Of a stretch of DNA of 64,000 nt, positions 12,955 to 24,745 are shown piece by piece; position 1 is the first letter of the stretch, and the number at the start of each line of letters is the position of its first letter. Position numbers and translations under genes: made by a program. The stretch is taken from contig JABUQX010117098.1 of the NCBI GenBank assembly GCA_015478945.1, positions 1 through 64,000 of the forward strand, in the 5' to 3' direction. Source of the stretch: Trachelipus rathkii. Its lineage: Eukaryota > Arthropoda > Malacostraca > Isopoda > Trachelipodidae. The notes under the pieces were generated by a model. The model saw only the letters and a list, made by a program, of their open reading frames with translations. It did not search any database and was not told the DNA's origin.

Positions 12955-13105
12955 TATATAATAATATAATATAATAAATATATAATATATATATTAATTA
13001 ATTATAATATATTAATAATATATATAATATAATATATATATATATATTATATATATAGTAATAATATATATATATATTAATTAATATATATATTTAAAAA
13101 TATTT
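12955..13105. repeat. (TA)n tract
   Basis: Alternating TA/TAA. Confidence 0.87.
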
Positions 13106-13239
13106 ATACAGTGTTTGTCAAAAATGATGACACTTTTATATAAAGGGTTTTGTATAGGAGATCCCTATGGCCTCAGTTATTTTTGGTTTATTTCGAAATT
13201 ATATGTGAGTATCTCAAAACAACTGTGCATAAAATAATC

Positions 13240-13294
13240 GTATTATATATATTAATAAATATATATATATATATATATATATAATAATATTATA

Positions 13295-13332
<38 letters not shown>

Positions 13333-13445
13333 TATTATTATATCTATATATATATATATATAATTATAATAATATATATATAAGTATATATATATATATA
13401 GTATATATAGTATATATATGTATTAATATATATATTTATATAATA
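13240..13445. repeat. (TA)n tract
   Basis: Alternating TA with a few GTA and CTA interruptions. Confidence 0.88.
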
Positions 13446-13474
13446 ATCGAGTAATTTGGTGGAGACAGTTGTAT

Positions 13475-13565
13475 CTCAAATTCGAACCCGTGATTATATT
13501 TAATATATTCAAAAACAATTCGATGTTTTGACGTATACGCTAAACTCAACGAACGAGTGCCAGAC
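13475..13565 (-). other. Weak tRNA-like / SINE remnant
   Basis: On the minus strand GGGTTCGAATTT (13,478-13,489) is a good pol III B box. About 70 bp upstream, TGGCACTCGTTCGTTGAG (13,546-13,563) resembles a decayed tRNA D arm. The spacing is longer than in a tRNA and looks enlarged by A+T-rich bases. A SINE head remnant is more likely than a tRNA gene. Confidence 0.35.
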
Positions 13566-13764
13566 ACATTATCATTACAGATCCTTGTAATATTTTGCTT
13601 GTTGTGTGTAACAAACTTATAAAATTATTTGTTTTTTTATTGAAAAACAATATAATTATTTTTCTGAGATAGATATAAATACAAAAATAATTATCTATAA
13701 TATAAAAATGTGTTATCTTTGTTATTATGACTAAATTGTCGAAAATTTGGAATGTATTGATGGT

Positions 13765-13792
13765 AATAATATTATTAATATATATATATAAT

Positions 13793-13827
<35 letters not shown>

Positions 13828-14005
13828 TATAATATATATATAGTATATATAATTATATATATAATATAAATTTACCATATATATATTATATATTATATAT
13901 ATATATATATCTAATATTAATTAATATATATTTATATATATATATATATTAATAATATATATATAATATATATATATAATATATATATCACATATATAAA
14001 TATAA
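13765..14005. repeat. (TA)n tract
   Basis: Alternating TA with sparse interruptions. Confidence 0.88.
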
Positions 14006-14050
14006 GAAAGAACTGCTCACAAATAAGAACAAGTTTAGGGTTCCTCAAAA

Positions 14051-14264
14051 CCGGTGTCAAAATTGAGCACGCAAAGTCGTCAAAATGACAAGTTTTCAAA
14101 TGTCAATTAGAAATGAAGGAAGATAAATATTACTCTAAACTGAGTTATCATTAGTATTTTACTCTGAGCTAAGTTTAATTTGTCAATTTTCTGAATGAAT
14201 ATACAAATTTTATCTACTATTGAATAGTTTTGTATTCATTACTCAATTTTGACATATTCACCGG
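14051..14264. repeat. Interrupted inverted repeat (hairpin)
   Basis: CCGGTG + TCAAAATTGAG (14,051-14,067) is matched in reverse by CTCAATTTTGA (14,242-14,252) and CACCGG (14,259-14,264). A nested pair, GAATGAATATACAAA (14,193-14,207) with TTTGTATTCATT (14,229-14,240), lies inside. It may be the terminal part of the foldback-type repeat that follows, or a separate small element. Confidence 0.5.
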
Positions 14265-14309
14265 CATCACTTGGAAGGACGACCTTAAAACTGATTTCAC
14301 ACAAATATA

Positions 14310-14642
14310 AATATAATTGAAAAAAAATTATATTCTATTTTCTTCTTATTGTTAAAATACTCCTTAATTCTGATCAACATCAAATTTTCAGAGCCTATAT
14401 AGTCGGGAGAGATAGACCTTTTTTTATTTAGATAAATTTTTTTGGTATATTAAAATATTTTTAAATTTTCAAAAAAAAGATATTTTGGAAAATTTGTTCC
14501 AAGGACAAATCCAAAACTACTGCGTATAAAAAAAATGATCTATATAAAAGATATGCATATCCCTCATCTACACATATGCTCCGAAAATTTCATCCTGATT
14601 GCATATTTTCAAAACGAAAAAAAAAAGTAGGGTTTGAATTAC
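14310..14642 (+). mobile_element. Diverged partial copy of the palindromic element
   Basis: Aligns by eye, in the same orientation, with about 37,590-37,915 of the palindromic insertion. Shared landmarks in order: AACATCAAATTTTCAG (14,376-14,391; 37,635-37,650), a GGG-GATA-ACC block, TTTTATTTAGATAA, GAAAATTTGTTCC-AAG, TCTAT or TCTAAGTAA, an ATGCATATCCC/GTGCATCTCCC block, GAAAATTTCATCC/GCGGAT, and AGTAGGGTTTGAA near 14,626. Only the central-right part of the full element is represented. The divergence is considerable, so it is an older copy. It carries no coding frame. Confidence 0.65.
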
Positions 14643-16044
14643 GACTATTGCTTAGGGAATTATTGGGGTTAACAAGTAATTATTTCATTTTATGCATATT
14701 CTAGAATAACAGTAACATACTATATACCCATTATCTTTGTAAAATAATTTATAAGTTTGTGAGTCATGTATTTAAGTATAAAAATAAATTGGTAGGACGC
14801 GATTTGAAAAATGTCAAAAGCAGTTTTCAAAAAAATGAAATAATAACCAGAAGATAATTATTACAAACACTCACAGTGAGTGAGAGTGAAACATCCATAC
14901 GAAAACACAAACGTTTTTATAAAATGTCATGAATAAAACTCATTGACGTGAGTTGTACTTATATTTTATTCGGATTCAAAATTCATGATGAAAATTAAGA
15001 AAATTATGTCAATTATCCTCATTTTCGGCTAAAATAACTTGACCAGCCCTGGAGCTAAAAATCATGATGATCTTCTACCTAATATAATAAGACATAGAGT
15101 TATTAATAGAGATCAAAGCTAAATGCATAGTCATAAAAAAAAATATTTATTATCTATATGATTATCTCCCATTTAATCTCACACTAACATATTTAATTGC
15201 ACACTCAATAAACTTGGATATATTTCTCTCATATGAGTCGGGGGGGGGGTAGTTGGCATTCTTTCTTAGTACATTTAGTTTTTGCTTTGTGTTGGTAATC
15301 ACAATTTGCTGTTTCTGCTCGTGTTGAAGAATCCTTCACAATTATGGCTATTTAGAATAAAGCACATAATATTACGTTACCTACCCACTATATCATATAT
15401 CCAAATTATATATATATATATATACTATATATGTCTGAAAAAATCAAAAAACGCTGGAAGGGATGTGTAAGTCCATTTTAAAGCAATTCAAGTTCGGACA
15501 TAGGACAAATGGTCATGCAAACAATATATAAAAACTAAATTCTAACAATATATGTTATTATAAAATCAAAATATTTAAAGAATAAACCAAGAATTACTCA
15601 TCAATTTTTAATTTTCATTAACGAGATTATAGGAATGTGAGCGATGACCATGATTAACAGTCCGCGCCATTAACATAGATTTGTTTGACTTAGTAATATC
15701 ATCGAGTAATTTGAAAAAATAATAATGTAATATTACATTATATGATATTAATACGTTAGCTGTTAGATAGAAAATATATTCTTTTACAATTTTATATAAG
15801 ATTGCAGATATAAAAATTTTGATTTGATATAGTCATATTATATCTTAGGATTTTAAGATTTGTAACAACTACTAATTATCTCTCGTTATATAATATAAAT
15901 TAATAATATATTGAATTATATAAAGTATGATATAAAAAATGAAAATTAAAATTAAAAATAGACTTATGGGTTACTATTTTAAACATTTTATCATATAATT
16001 AATTTGTAGCAGATAATATAATCTGATTTTAAGTATTATAAGCT
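14643..16044. other. A+T-rich non-coding DNA, nothing recognised
   Basis: Unique sequence with a nine- to ten-G run near 15,240 and a short TA run near 15,408. A 62-codon plus frame at 15,282-15,470 has no recognisable feature and is not called. Confidence 0.4.
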
Positions 16045-16200
16045 ATTATTATATATTATTATATATTATATAATTAATTAATATATAAAAATATATTATA
16101 TATAATATATATATATATAATATTATAATTATTTAATTATATATAAATTTATATATATATAATATAATAATATATAATTTTATAATATAATGTATTTGTT
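16045..16200. repeat. (TA)n tract
   Basis: Alternating TA/TAA/TTA. Confidence 0.86.
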
Positions 16201-16772
16201 ATAAAATTAATTTTTAAAAAAAAAAAATTTGGAATTTACTAATCGTTAGAAATAACATTAATTTTATGGTACGACATTTGTCAACGAGGAGTCCCCTCTC
16301 CGTAAACCGAACTCAATGATTGCTGAAAATGAAAAATATAAATATGTGCCCTCTATGCAACTTACAGAAACCCTAATATTAAAGCTAGTAAAAAAGTAAT
16401 AATATAATATAAATAAGAAAAAGCCATAAGGGCAAGTAATTACGTATGTAGGACTTACAAATATGAAATATAGGATGATCTTATCATATTAAAAAAAAAA
16501 AAAAAAATATAATAACTATTTTTTTTCTTCCTTTACGGACCATTATTTCAGATTTTTCTTATTTAAATTTCCCGAAATTCTAAGCTGGTTGGATATATGA
16601 TAATTACGTTCATAGTAACCAAATGTTATTACCTAGAAATTGAGAAGTCAATATTTATATAATATTTATTTTAAGCATCTTTATATCCAATACGTTATTT
16701 TACCATAACTTAAAATTTATTAATTCATATAAGTCTAAAAAATATATATAGATTCCAAAGCCCATTACAGGG
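16201..16772. other. A+T-rich non-coding DNA with an A run
   Basis: Includes a 17-base A run near 16,491. No gene or structured element identified. Confidence 0.4.
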
Positions 16773-16975
16773 CAATATATATATATATATATATATATAT
16801 ACTAATATAATATATATATATAATATTAATAAATTTATATATATATATATATATATATTATATTATTATATACTATAAATATTATTATTATATATATTAA
16901 ATACTATATTATATATATATATATAGTATATTATATTATATTAATAATATATATATATATATAATATAATTAATC

Positions 16976-17016
<41 letters not shown>

Positions 17017-17069
17017 ATATTATTATATATACGGTATATATTATTATTATATATTATATAATATATATA

Positions 17070-17113
<44 letters not shown>

Positions 17114-17200
17114 TTATATATATTATATATTAATATTAATATTAATATATATATATATAATTATATATATTATATATATATATATATATAAGTAAATAAT
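16773..17200. repeat. Long (TA)n tract
   Basis: About 430 bp of alternating TA with few interruptions. Confidence 0.9.
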
Positions 17201-17257
17201 TATATTATTATTACTTAGAATACTTGGTAACTGAAATTAATAACTGGTAGCAGTATA

Positions 17258-17407
17258 TACGAGCGCACTTTTGCCGGTGAACATTTATGAAGTGTGGAAA
17301 TAAATTATTTAATGGAAAAGGTTATAATATTTAACAGTTATAATAACACTTAATGTTATCTATCACATAGACAGTAATTCGCGCACTTCACTAAGATACG
17401 CTCGTTT
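17258..17407. repeat. Short imperfect inverted repeat
   Basis: ACGAGCG near 17,258 and TGAAGTG near 17,288 reappear as reverse complements in CACTTCA and GCTCGT at about 17,384-17,406. About 90 bp of A+T-rich DNA separates them. The arms contain GCGCACTT-type words also present in the inverted-repeat cluster at 19.9-21.7 kb, so the two may be related. Confidence 0.35.
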
Positions 17408-18119
17408 GGCCTTCCACTCTAACCTAGTCACATTTTAAGTTGAATTTTGGTTGTAGCTATTACGTAACAAATCATGCCAAAAAGAAAATAAAAATGTTGG
17501 CCCCCCTCCAACCTATCACTCAGATTCTCAATTAAACCTAGTTATATGAAACGTAACTAGCACAACAAAGAAATTTTCTTCTTGGTAAAGTTTTGTGTAT
17601 TCCATTATATCTGAGTTTTATGGGTACAGCACGCAACCCTCATTTTAAGTGATTTTTTCTGATAAACCTCAAAGATCTCTAACTTCTGTTCTAATTAAGA
17701 TAGAATAAAAAATCAAACTGTATTTTAAAAGTATTAGTAAGTTTAATTAAAGTGTACTATTAGATAAAAAACAATTATACATTAATTATCACGAGGGGAT
17801 TAAAATATGATTGTTCTGATTGCAGAATTATATCTATGATATTTTTATTTTCTTTCGATGTAATCAAACTTTTCTAGGTTTTATATAAAAATGAATAATT
17901 CTCGTAAATCAATGTAAATTTTGTCTAAAAAAAATCAATTTTATTTTCAAAAAATAATTTTAATCAGAAATAATATGATTAAAAATTTGACGCCATATAA
18001 ATAATCTAAATTATATGCTCGTAATCAGTCGGTCACGTGTATTTCTAAACTTGACTGTGAGGTAATGTGAGTCCATAAGTATACTGGAACAGAGATGTAG
18101 AAAATATGACGCTCAAAGT
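17408..18119. other. A+T-rich non-coding DNA, nothing recognised
   Basis: Unique spacer; no supported feature. Confidence 0.4.
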
Positions 18120-18560
18120 CAGAAAGAAAACCCACCTTAACTGCTCTCCCATTATTAATATACACTAAGTGAGAGAAATCACTAGCACGTCCAGTCAACA
18201 GGCTACACCACTCTTCTGAGGGTTAGGAATAGTGAGACTGACGACGACTACCTCACATGGATCTCGTCAATGTAAGGTTCATCCTCTGGCCCAGGTGAGA
18301 CCACATAACCATGAACCCCCACTCACAAAAACCCCGCCATCACTCCTTACTTATTATGCATATTCTTCACTCTAACTCTAGCCTAACTCTACCTATTACC
18401 TCTTTATCTTCACAGGCATTCCTTTAACTGACGCAATCCACACTTTTTTTTGGTCTCCACTGATCGATATATCCATCACACACACCACTATTATATCGCT
18501 TAACCAACCAACTATCATCTACCCTTTCCTCATAATCTGGAATCATTTTGTAACTTTCAT
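18120..18560. other. C-rich, G-poor segment
   Basis: The plus strand is unusually rich in C and pyrimidines and poor in G compared with the flanks. It contains CACACACACC and a splice-acceptor-like CTCTTTATCTTCACAG ending near 18,416. No open frame follows, so no exon is called. Confidence 0.35.
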
Positions 18561-19555
18561 TTATTTTAGACCGGGTAACGCCCAATTTTCATTTACGGGT
18601 TGACCGAGCTCCCTAATAATGATTATTATCACATTTATTAATTATACTTCTCACACTCACTATGTGAATTGTGATCCAATTCTAGAACACTATATATAAT
18701 TATTATTTAATTTAATGTATATTTGAATAAGTCACATTTAAAATTTATTGCGATGGAAAATCCTTTATGAGATTCTGGATAAGAATGCATTAGCAATGTG
18801 CTCTTTAAAGACTTAACGTTGCTGTAGTGAATTGGACATCAATCTGTCTTTGTTGCATGTCTGGCATTGCTTTGTTACTTCTATATTTATTAAGCATATG
18901 TAATAATCGTTTGTGATTGGAATAGTTAAAAGAAACAGTATTCCTTTCTTAAGTGGTTAATACTTACGTAGTTTTACAGTAGAAACCCCCAATTCCTGTA
19001 GACTTAGTTTAGGCAAGATCGACTTATATCAGGATCTACCTCTTCTGCAAACTTCTCATTTTGGCATGCCTGACGTACATTCCAATTGAATTACAGTTTC
19101 ACTAGATGTTAAATTTCACTACTTGTTAAACTATGCAACTTTAATAACTACATTACTGTGCGATTAAATTAAAATTATTTTTTAATTTCATTAAAGTTCG
19201 CAGCTTGGTACAAATATAGTCCGAACTCTTTAAGTGTAGTTGAGGCATCATTGTGTTAATTAATCTGAAGGTTTATAATGGGTAATTCTATAAACGTATT
19301 GTTAATATACTATTATTTATAATTTTGTTTTATACATTCTATATGAAAACGACTTTGTCCACTAGTGGTATCATCAGTTTAGGCAAAAAAACGTGACACA
19401 CTAGCTATAGATTAAAGAATAAGTAGTTACATATAGAGTAAATTATAAAAGTTATTTGAATTAAATATTTATCCCAAATTTATTTAAAATTATAGGAAAT
19501 AGCAAAATTTCATAAAAAAATATTCATCTCATCTCGCGGGACAACATTTCAGGCG
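18561..19555. other. A+T-rich non-coding DNA, nothing recognised
   Basis: Unique sequence of ordinary composition for this window; no feature supported. Confidence 0.4.
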
Positions 19556-19745
19556 GATTATATATATATTATTATATATTTATATTATATTTATATATAT
19601 TATTATATATATATATATATATATTAAATATAATATATATAATATATATAATATATTATATATATATATATATAATTATATTATATATATATATCTATAT
19701 ATATATATATATATATATACTATATATATGATCTATATATATATA
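19556..19745. repeat. (TA)n tract
   Basis: Alternating TA flanking the left side of the inverted-repeat cluster. Confidence 0.88.
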
Positions 19746-19867
19746 GTTGGGATTTATGACCTGGAACCAGATTTTTGGAGTTTCCGAGGCCGTAAACTCG
19801 GAACTTTATCCGGAACCTTGAAAATGTATCCGGCGGATACCGGAACTTTTCTGAGACTTCAGCTTAC

Positions 19868-21690
19868 AACCTTACATATGCTGCATTTCCTCAGAAGCCC
19901 GACTGCAGCCAGGTGATGGCCACAATAGCATCAATTTCCAAGCCCCTATTTTTTAGCGCACTTCGTACGTACGTAAACTGGTGCGACGAGAGTAAGTATC
20001 TCTCATGACTTTTCTGCTATAATATTTGCGAGCGATTTTTGAGAGTTATAATAAAACAGGTGTTGGCACTCCTGCGCATGAACAGTAACTTTAGAGTTTA
20101 ACCCAACTAACAATCTTATTTTCTCACTCTCCAGTAGAACAATCGAGAACTGCTATATACGGAATCTGGGCTTGTCACACAAATTTTTAATACTTTAGTG
20201 TTATGCAGCTTATATAATAATTGGTATATGATGCAGTATAAATATATCGTAATCATTTCTTTATATTTAAAAGTTGTAGATATATAATAATATAGATATA
20301 TATATATAACAGTAATTTCATAAAATATTGGCTAATATTTTGAAATGCTATTGCCGTTTATTTCCCCCTACAAAGGGTTTTTTTAAAACCCTTTATATAA
20401 TAAAAAATTTACTGCTATTCTTCTGATTGTTAATGTAATTTTTTTCAAATTGTAAGCGGTTTCCGAGTTTGAATTTTTGCATCAACGGGGCTGCAATCTC
20501 ACGGGCTTCTGGAAACGGCTAAGACTATTTTTTTACTTATAAAGGCTTGTCTGATTATTAAAACAAGTGGTAGTATCTTCATCGAGTAATATCTGTGATC
20601 TTGTCACTATCCATACTTTATTATTAACTCTTAGTTCTGCAAGCCAAAATTTTAGGATATAGTCGAGGATCATCAATAAACTTATATTCTCAATATATAA
20701 AAACAGGAATATTAACTATAGCTGACGTTTATCCAGAAGCCCGAGTGAGCCCGTGTGCAAATCGATTCGGAAACGCTTCGAATTGAAAAAAATTACATTT
20801 AACCAATCAGAGAACAGGAAATTTGGAGGTGAGACGCTGGAAACGTAGCCCGAGCTGATCTCGTGAGTCGGAATCAGCTGGCAAACGTATAAACAATACT
20901 CTTATCATTGGGCGTAAATACTATAGGGGGGGACCTTGTCCCCTACCTATAAATCTATACCGAACATAAAAAAAATGAACCTTATATTTTTTGCCAGACG
21001 ACGACGATTTTAAGGGTTTATTAGTGGAAAACTGAAAAAGATACAAATCGATAGATAATATAATGAAGTAGTAATTAATAATTACAAAGTAATTATAAAT
21101 AATAATTATTAATTATTATTATTTATTATTATATAAGTATATTATATATTTATATATATAATATATAATATATATATATTATATATATATATATAGTATA
21201 TATAATATATATAATATATATATATATATAGTATATATATATATATATGTCTACTCAACTGTTGTCACCTACTCTTATATATAAACAATAATTATGTGAA
21301 AATAACTTAGCTACGCCATGATTCATTATTATACTTATTAATGTATCTATTTTATGAAATGATCGATATATTAGTATCTTATATATATATAAAAGTATTA
21401 AATACTGAATTATTAAAAAATTAAAAAATATTGCAAAGCCATTTCCGACACATGTTTTGTAAAAAAGATGATTTGTTTGTCAAAGACAAAGTATTCTTCA
21501 CGTGAGCGCAGTGATACCCGCCCGTTTATATTAACTCTACCGAAATCGAGGATTTAACAACGGGCGCCTGACTGTGACGTTTACGTGTACATGAAGTGCG
21601 CAAACGGTCATCTGAGGAATAACGATTAGTATGTGCGCACTCAGTGTGCCGCCCGGGCTGCAGTTCGGCTTCTGGAAAGCTGCACAATTA
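19868..21690. repeat. Nested inverted-repeat cluster
   Basis: Four related segments alternate in orientation. Outer arms: CAGAAGCCCGACTGCAGCC (19,892-19,910) with its near reverse complement at 21,658-21,674, and GCGCACTTCGTACGTACG (19,956-19,973) with its near reverse complement at about 21,584-21,601. Weaker similarity reaches 20,095 and 21,480. Inner arms: 20,405-20,519 (reverse) and 20,724-20,824 (forward) share about 100 bp, including CCAGAAGCCCG, CGGAAAC-CGCTT and GAAAAAAATTACATT. The inner and outer arms share the CCAGAAGCC word. The arms are G+C-richer than the A+T-rich DNA between them. A decayed foldback or MITE-like element, or a nest of them, fits. No transposase frame was seen. 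Confidence 0.6.
21085..21250. repeat. (TA)n tract inside the inverted-repeat cluster
   Basis: ATT/TA repeat then alternating TA; separates the inner arms from the right outer arm. Confidence 0.85.
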
Positions 21691-22539
21691 TATAAAGTTC
21701 TACGGTTTCAAAGTTAAAAAGCTTTTTTCAGAATGAGGTGAGGTAAACGTGTTGAGTGATATAAGAGAATGACGTTTAGACTCCACAACCATATAATCAT
21801 ATTTAATCTTGTTTCAATCTGTTTTTGTTTGCTTATCAAATAAATATTCATTTATTTAACTTTCACCGATATGGCTTCAGATATTAGGCACAAGAATTTA
21901 GCTGCTGTACTATATTTCTTATAATAATAAATGTAATTAAGAGCTTGTCTATGCTAAAATTTTTATATGTAAAATTTTGCTAACTATTATATATAATTAC
22001 TAGCAGCGTCCTAGATAAGAGACTTACTAAGCTGTGTTGAATATGGATATATAATAAAGAAGTTCGTGTTCGTATTTATTTTTACTCTGACAAATTCTTT
22101 TGTGTTTTTGATGTGTCAGATACAGATAACGATGCTGATGTTTTGGTGTTTTCTGTATTGAGTGAGATATATACTTATATTTATTTATTGAGTTATGATT
22201 TAGTATCTCTTTTGCTTAAAGTGAATTCTCTTTTAGAGAATGTTAAAAAACTATTATCTGATTAGACTTTTCTTTCCGATCCTTCTGGACACTTTTCAAT
22301 TGTCTCCTCTTAAACTTAAGCTTCTTCCTTTATGATGTGATCTTCATCATTTCTTAATTTCCTTTAAGCTATTTATTAATTTCGAAAATTGTAAGTCTGC
22401 TTCAGCAATGTGAGAAGACCAACATCATTAACATTAGAAGGCATAAGGCCTATTTTATCGGTGGGGTCTACCACCTCGGATTCTTGCACTCTCCATCTTC
22501 GTAGGGCAAACATGAAGAGTATATATATGTTAAAATAAT

Positions 22540-22541
<2 letters not shown>
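21691..22541. other. A+T-rich non-coding DNA, nothing recognised
   Basis: Unique spacer; no supported frame or RNA. Confidence 0.4.
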
Positions 22542-22585
<44 letters not shown>

Positions 22586-22607
22586 TCTTCCACCTCTCTC
22601 TTCTCTC

Positions 22608-22608
<1 letters not shown>
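22542..22608 (+). repeat. (CT)n microsatellite
   Basis: About 20 uninterrupted CT units at 22,542-22,582, then imperfect CT-rich sequence running straight into a TA tract. Confidence 0.95.
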
Positions 22609-22639
<31 letters not shown>

Positions 22640-22900
22640 TATTATAGTATATATAATGATATATGATATATATATATATATTATATATTATATATATATT
22701 ATATATATATAATAATATATATATAATTTAAATATTAATATTAATAATATATATATTAATATAATTATAATATGGTATATATATATTAGGTATATTATAT
22801 ATATTAAAATATATATGATATTAATATATATATAATATATTAATATATAATATATTATATATATATATATAATATATTATTAATATTAATATATATATAT

Positions 22901-22931
<31 letters not shown>

Positions 22932-23445
22932 TATATATTATATATATTACAAAGGCAGTAAACTGGCATTTATTTCATTACACTAACAATAATATATATA
23001 TAGTATATATAATAATATAATAATAATATATATTAATATATTATATATATTATATAATATTTCAAACAGTGTTATCAGAATTGATTTGTTATTATTATAA
23101 AAGAAGAATTTAGCATGAAGGAATGATATTGACATTTGACAGTTGGGTAGTTAGATGATATATATATAATAATACTATTAATATAATATATATATAATTA
23201 TATAATTTATATATAATATATATTATATATATATATATATTATATTATATAATATATATATTAATTTAATTAATATATATTAGGTTAATATATAATATAA
23301 TATTAATATATATTATATATATATATATATATATTAATTAATATTATATATATATATATATATTAATATATATATTAATATATATATATATATATATATT
23401 ATATATTATATATTTATATAGTATAATAGGTAGTATATATATATA
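22609..23445. repeat. Long (TA)n region with two unique islands
   Basis: Alternating TA over most of 840 bp, broken by unique islands at about 22,948-22,990 and 23,062-23,155. It ends at 23,446 in a short AG-rich run, the reverse-complement type of the CT repeat at the other end. Confidence 0.88.
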
Positions 23446-23475
23446 TATATGAAGAGAGAGAGGATCTGTGAAGAG

Positions 23476-24540
23476 AAAGAAATGTATATATGTAGAAGGT
23501 CTTAAATGGAGATTTTCCACGAATAGGCATACTGTAACAGTAATGTTTCCATAATTTTACTGTTACGTTTTTTTCACTATCACACCTGAGTCTGAGATAT
23601 AATGTTTCTGGGGTATACTCAATATAGAATACTCGTTCATTTTTATACTTCTTCTTCGTCATCAGATCTATACAATTCGAACCGTGGAGTATAATACTAT
23701 TTTTTATTATTGTCATGCGCCTCCCTTGGACCTAAACTATTGGGTGTGGATGACTAAGTATTTAAGTTAAGAAATTTATGGTTTTTTAAAAATCTGTTTG
23801 AAATATTTTTTAAAATTTAAGGCTACTCCAGGGCTAAATATGTTTTGGTTGCTGCAACTCCTGGTTCAACACTTTAAAAATTACACTTCTCTAGCTAGAA
23901 TACAAACATAGTAGTAGAAGTAAAAAGGAACAATAATATAATAAATTATTCACTCGTGACTTGTGTTTTAATTATTATTAGTATATTATTAATATATTAA
24001 ATGTCGCTATTGCTAATGTAGTTGATTTTAACTATTTTAAATTTATTTTAGCAATTTGATTTCATGTAATTCATAATTTAAACTTTATTACACAAATTAA
24101 AATATTAGATTAATAATAGCATGTAATTGAAATTAAACATTTTATAGTATTACCATTATATGGTATAACATATGAAAACTTATAAGTTTTTTATTTCAAC
24201 ATTAGACATCACAAAATACTCTCGGAGGGGGGACGACGAAAGCATAACCAGTTCAAAGTATATTCCTAAAATTCAACTGGGACCTACCTTGTCTATTTTT
24301 TAAGTCACATATTTTATTTTTATTAAAAAAATCCATTGAAATCATTTTATTTTATTTTTACGGGGAACCCTCCCGATATACTTTTTTCTAAATTAATAAT
24401 AAATCCTAGCTATTACCTAAGTTAATGATAAGTATTAATATTTTAAATCTATACATAAATAGGTAAATCCAGTCAAAATATTGTTTTCCAAGTTTATATT
24501 TTTTAATAATAAGAATATAAATAGAAATACCAATAGCAGC
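23476..24540. other. A+T-rich non-coding DNA
   Basis: A minus-strand frame of 100 codons (23,414-23,716) starts in this region and ends in the TA repeat. About 70 residues come from non-repeat DNA, but I recognise no domain. It overlaps the tRNA-like remnant, so I do not call it a gene. Confidence 0.35.
23665..23745 (-). other. tRNA-like / SINE head remnant
   Basis: On the minus strand TAGTTTAGGTC (23,729-23,739) fits the pol III A box apart from its last base. GGCGCATGAC (23,712-23,721) follows at the spacing seen in tRNA D and anticodon arms. GGTTCGAATTGT (23,672-23,683) is a B box. About 25 A+T-rich bases appear inserted before the B box. It is a decayed tRNA-derived sequence, probably a SINE head, and not a functional tRNA. 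Confidence 0.4.
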
Positions 24541-24661
24541 AGATATATATATATGTATATAATTAATATATATATATATTATTTAATATATATATATATA
24601 TTAAAATATTATATATATATATTAAATATATATAATATATGATATATATATATATATATTA

Positions 24662-24702
<41 letters not shown>

Positions 24703-24745
24703 AATAATAATTATATATATATAATATTAATAATAAATATAATAT
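24541..24745. repeat. (TA)n tract
   Basis: Alternating TA/TAA. Confidence 0.88.

Noticed and set aside
23414..23716. 100-codon minus-strand open frame
   Set aside because: Ends in TA repeat, overlaps a tRNA-like remnant and shows no recognisable domain.
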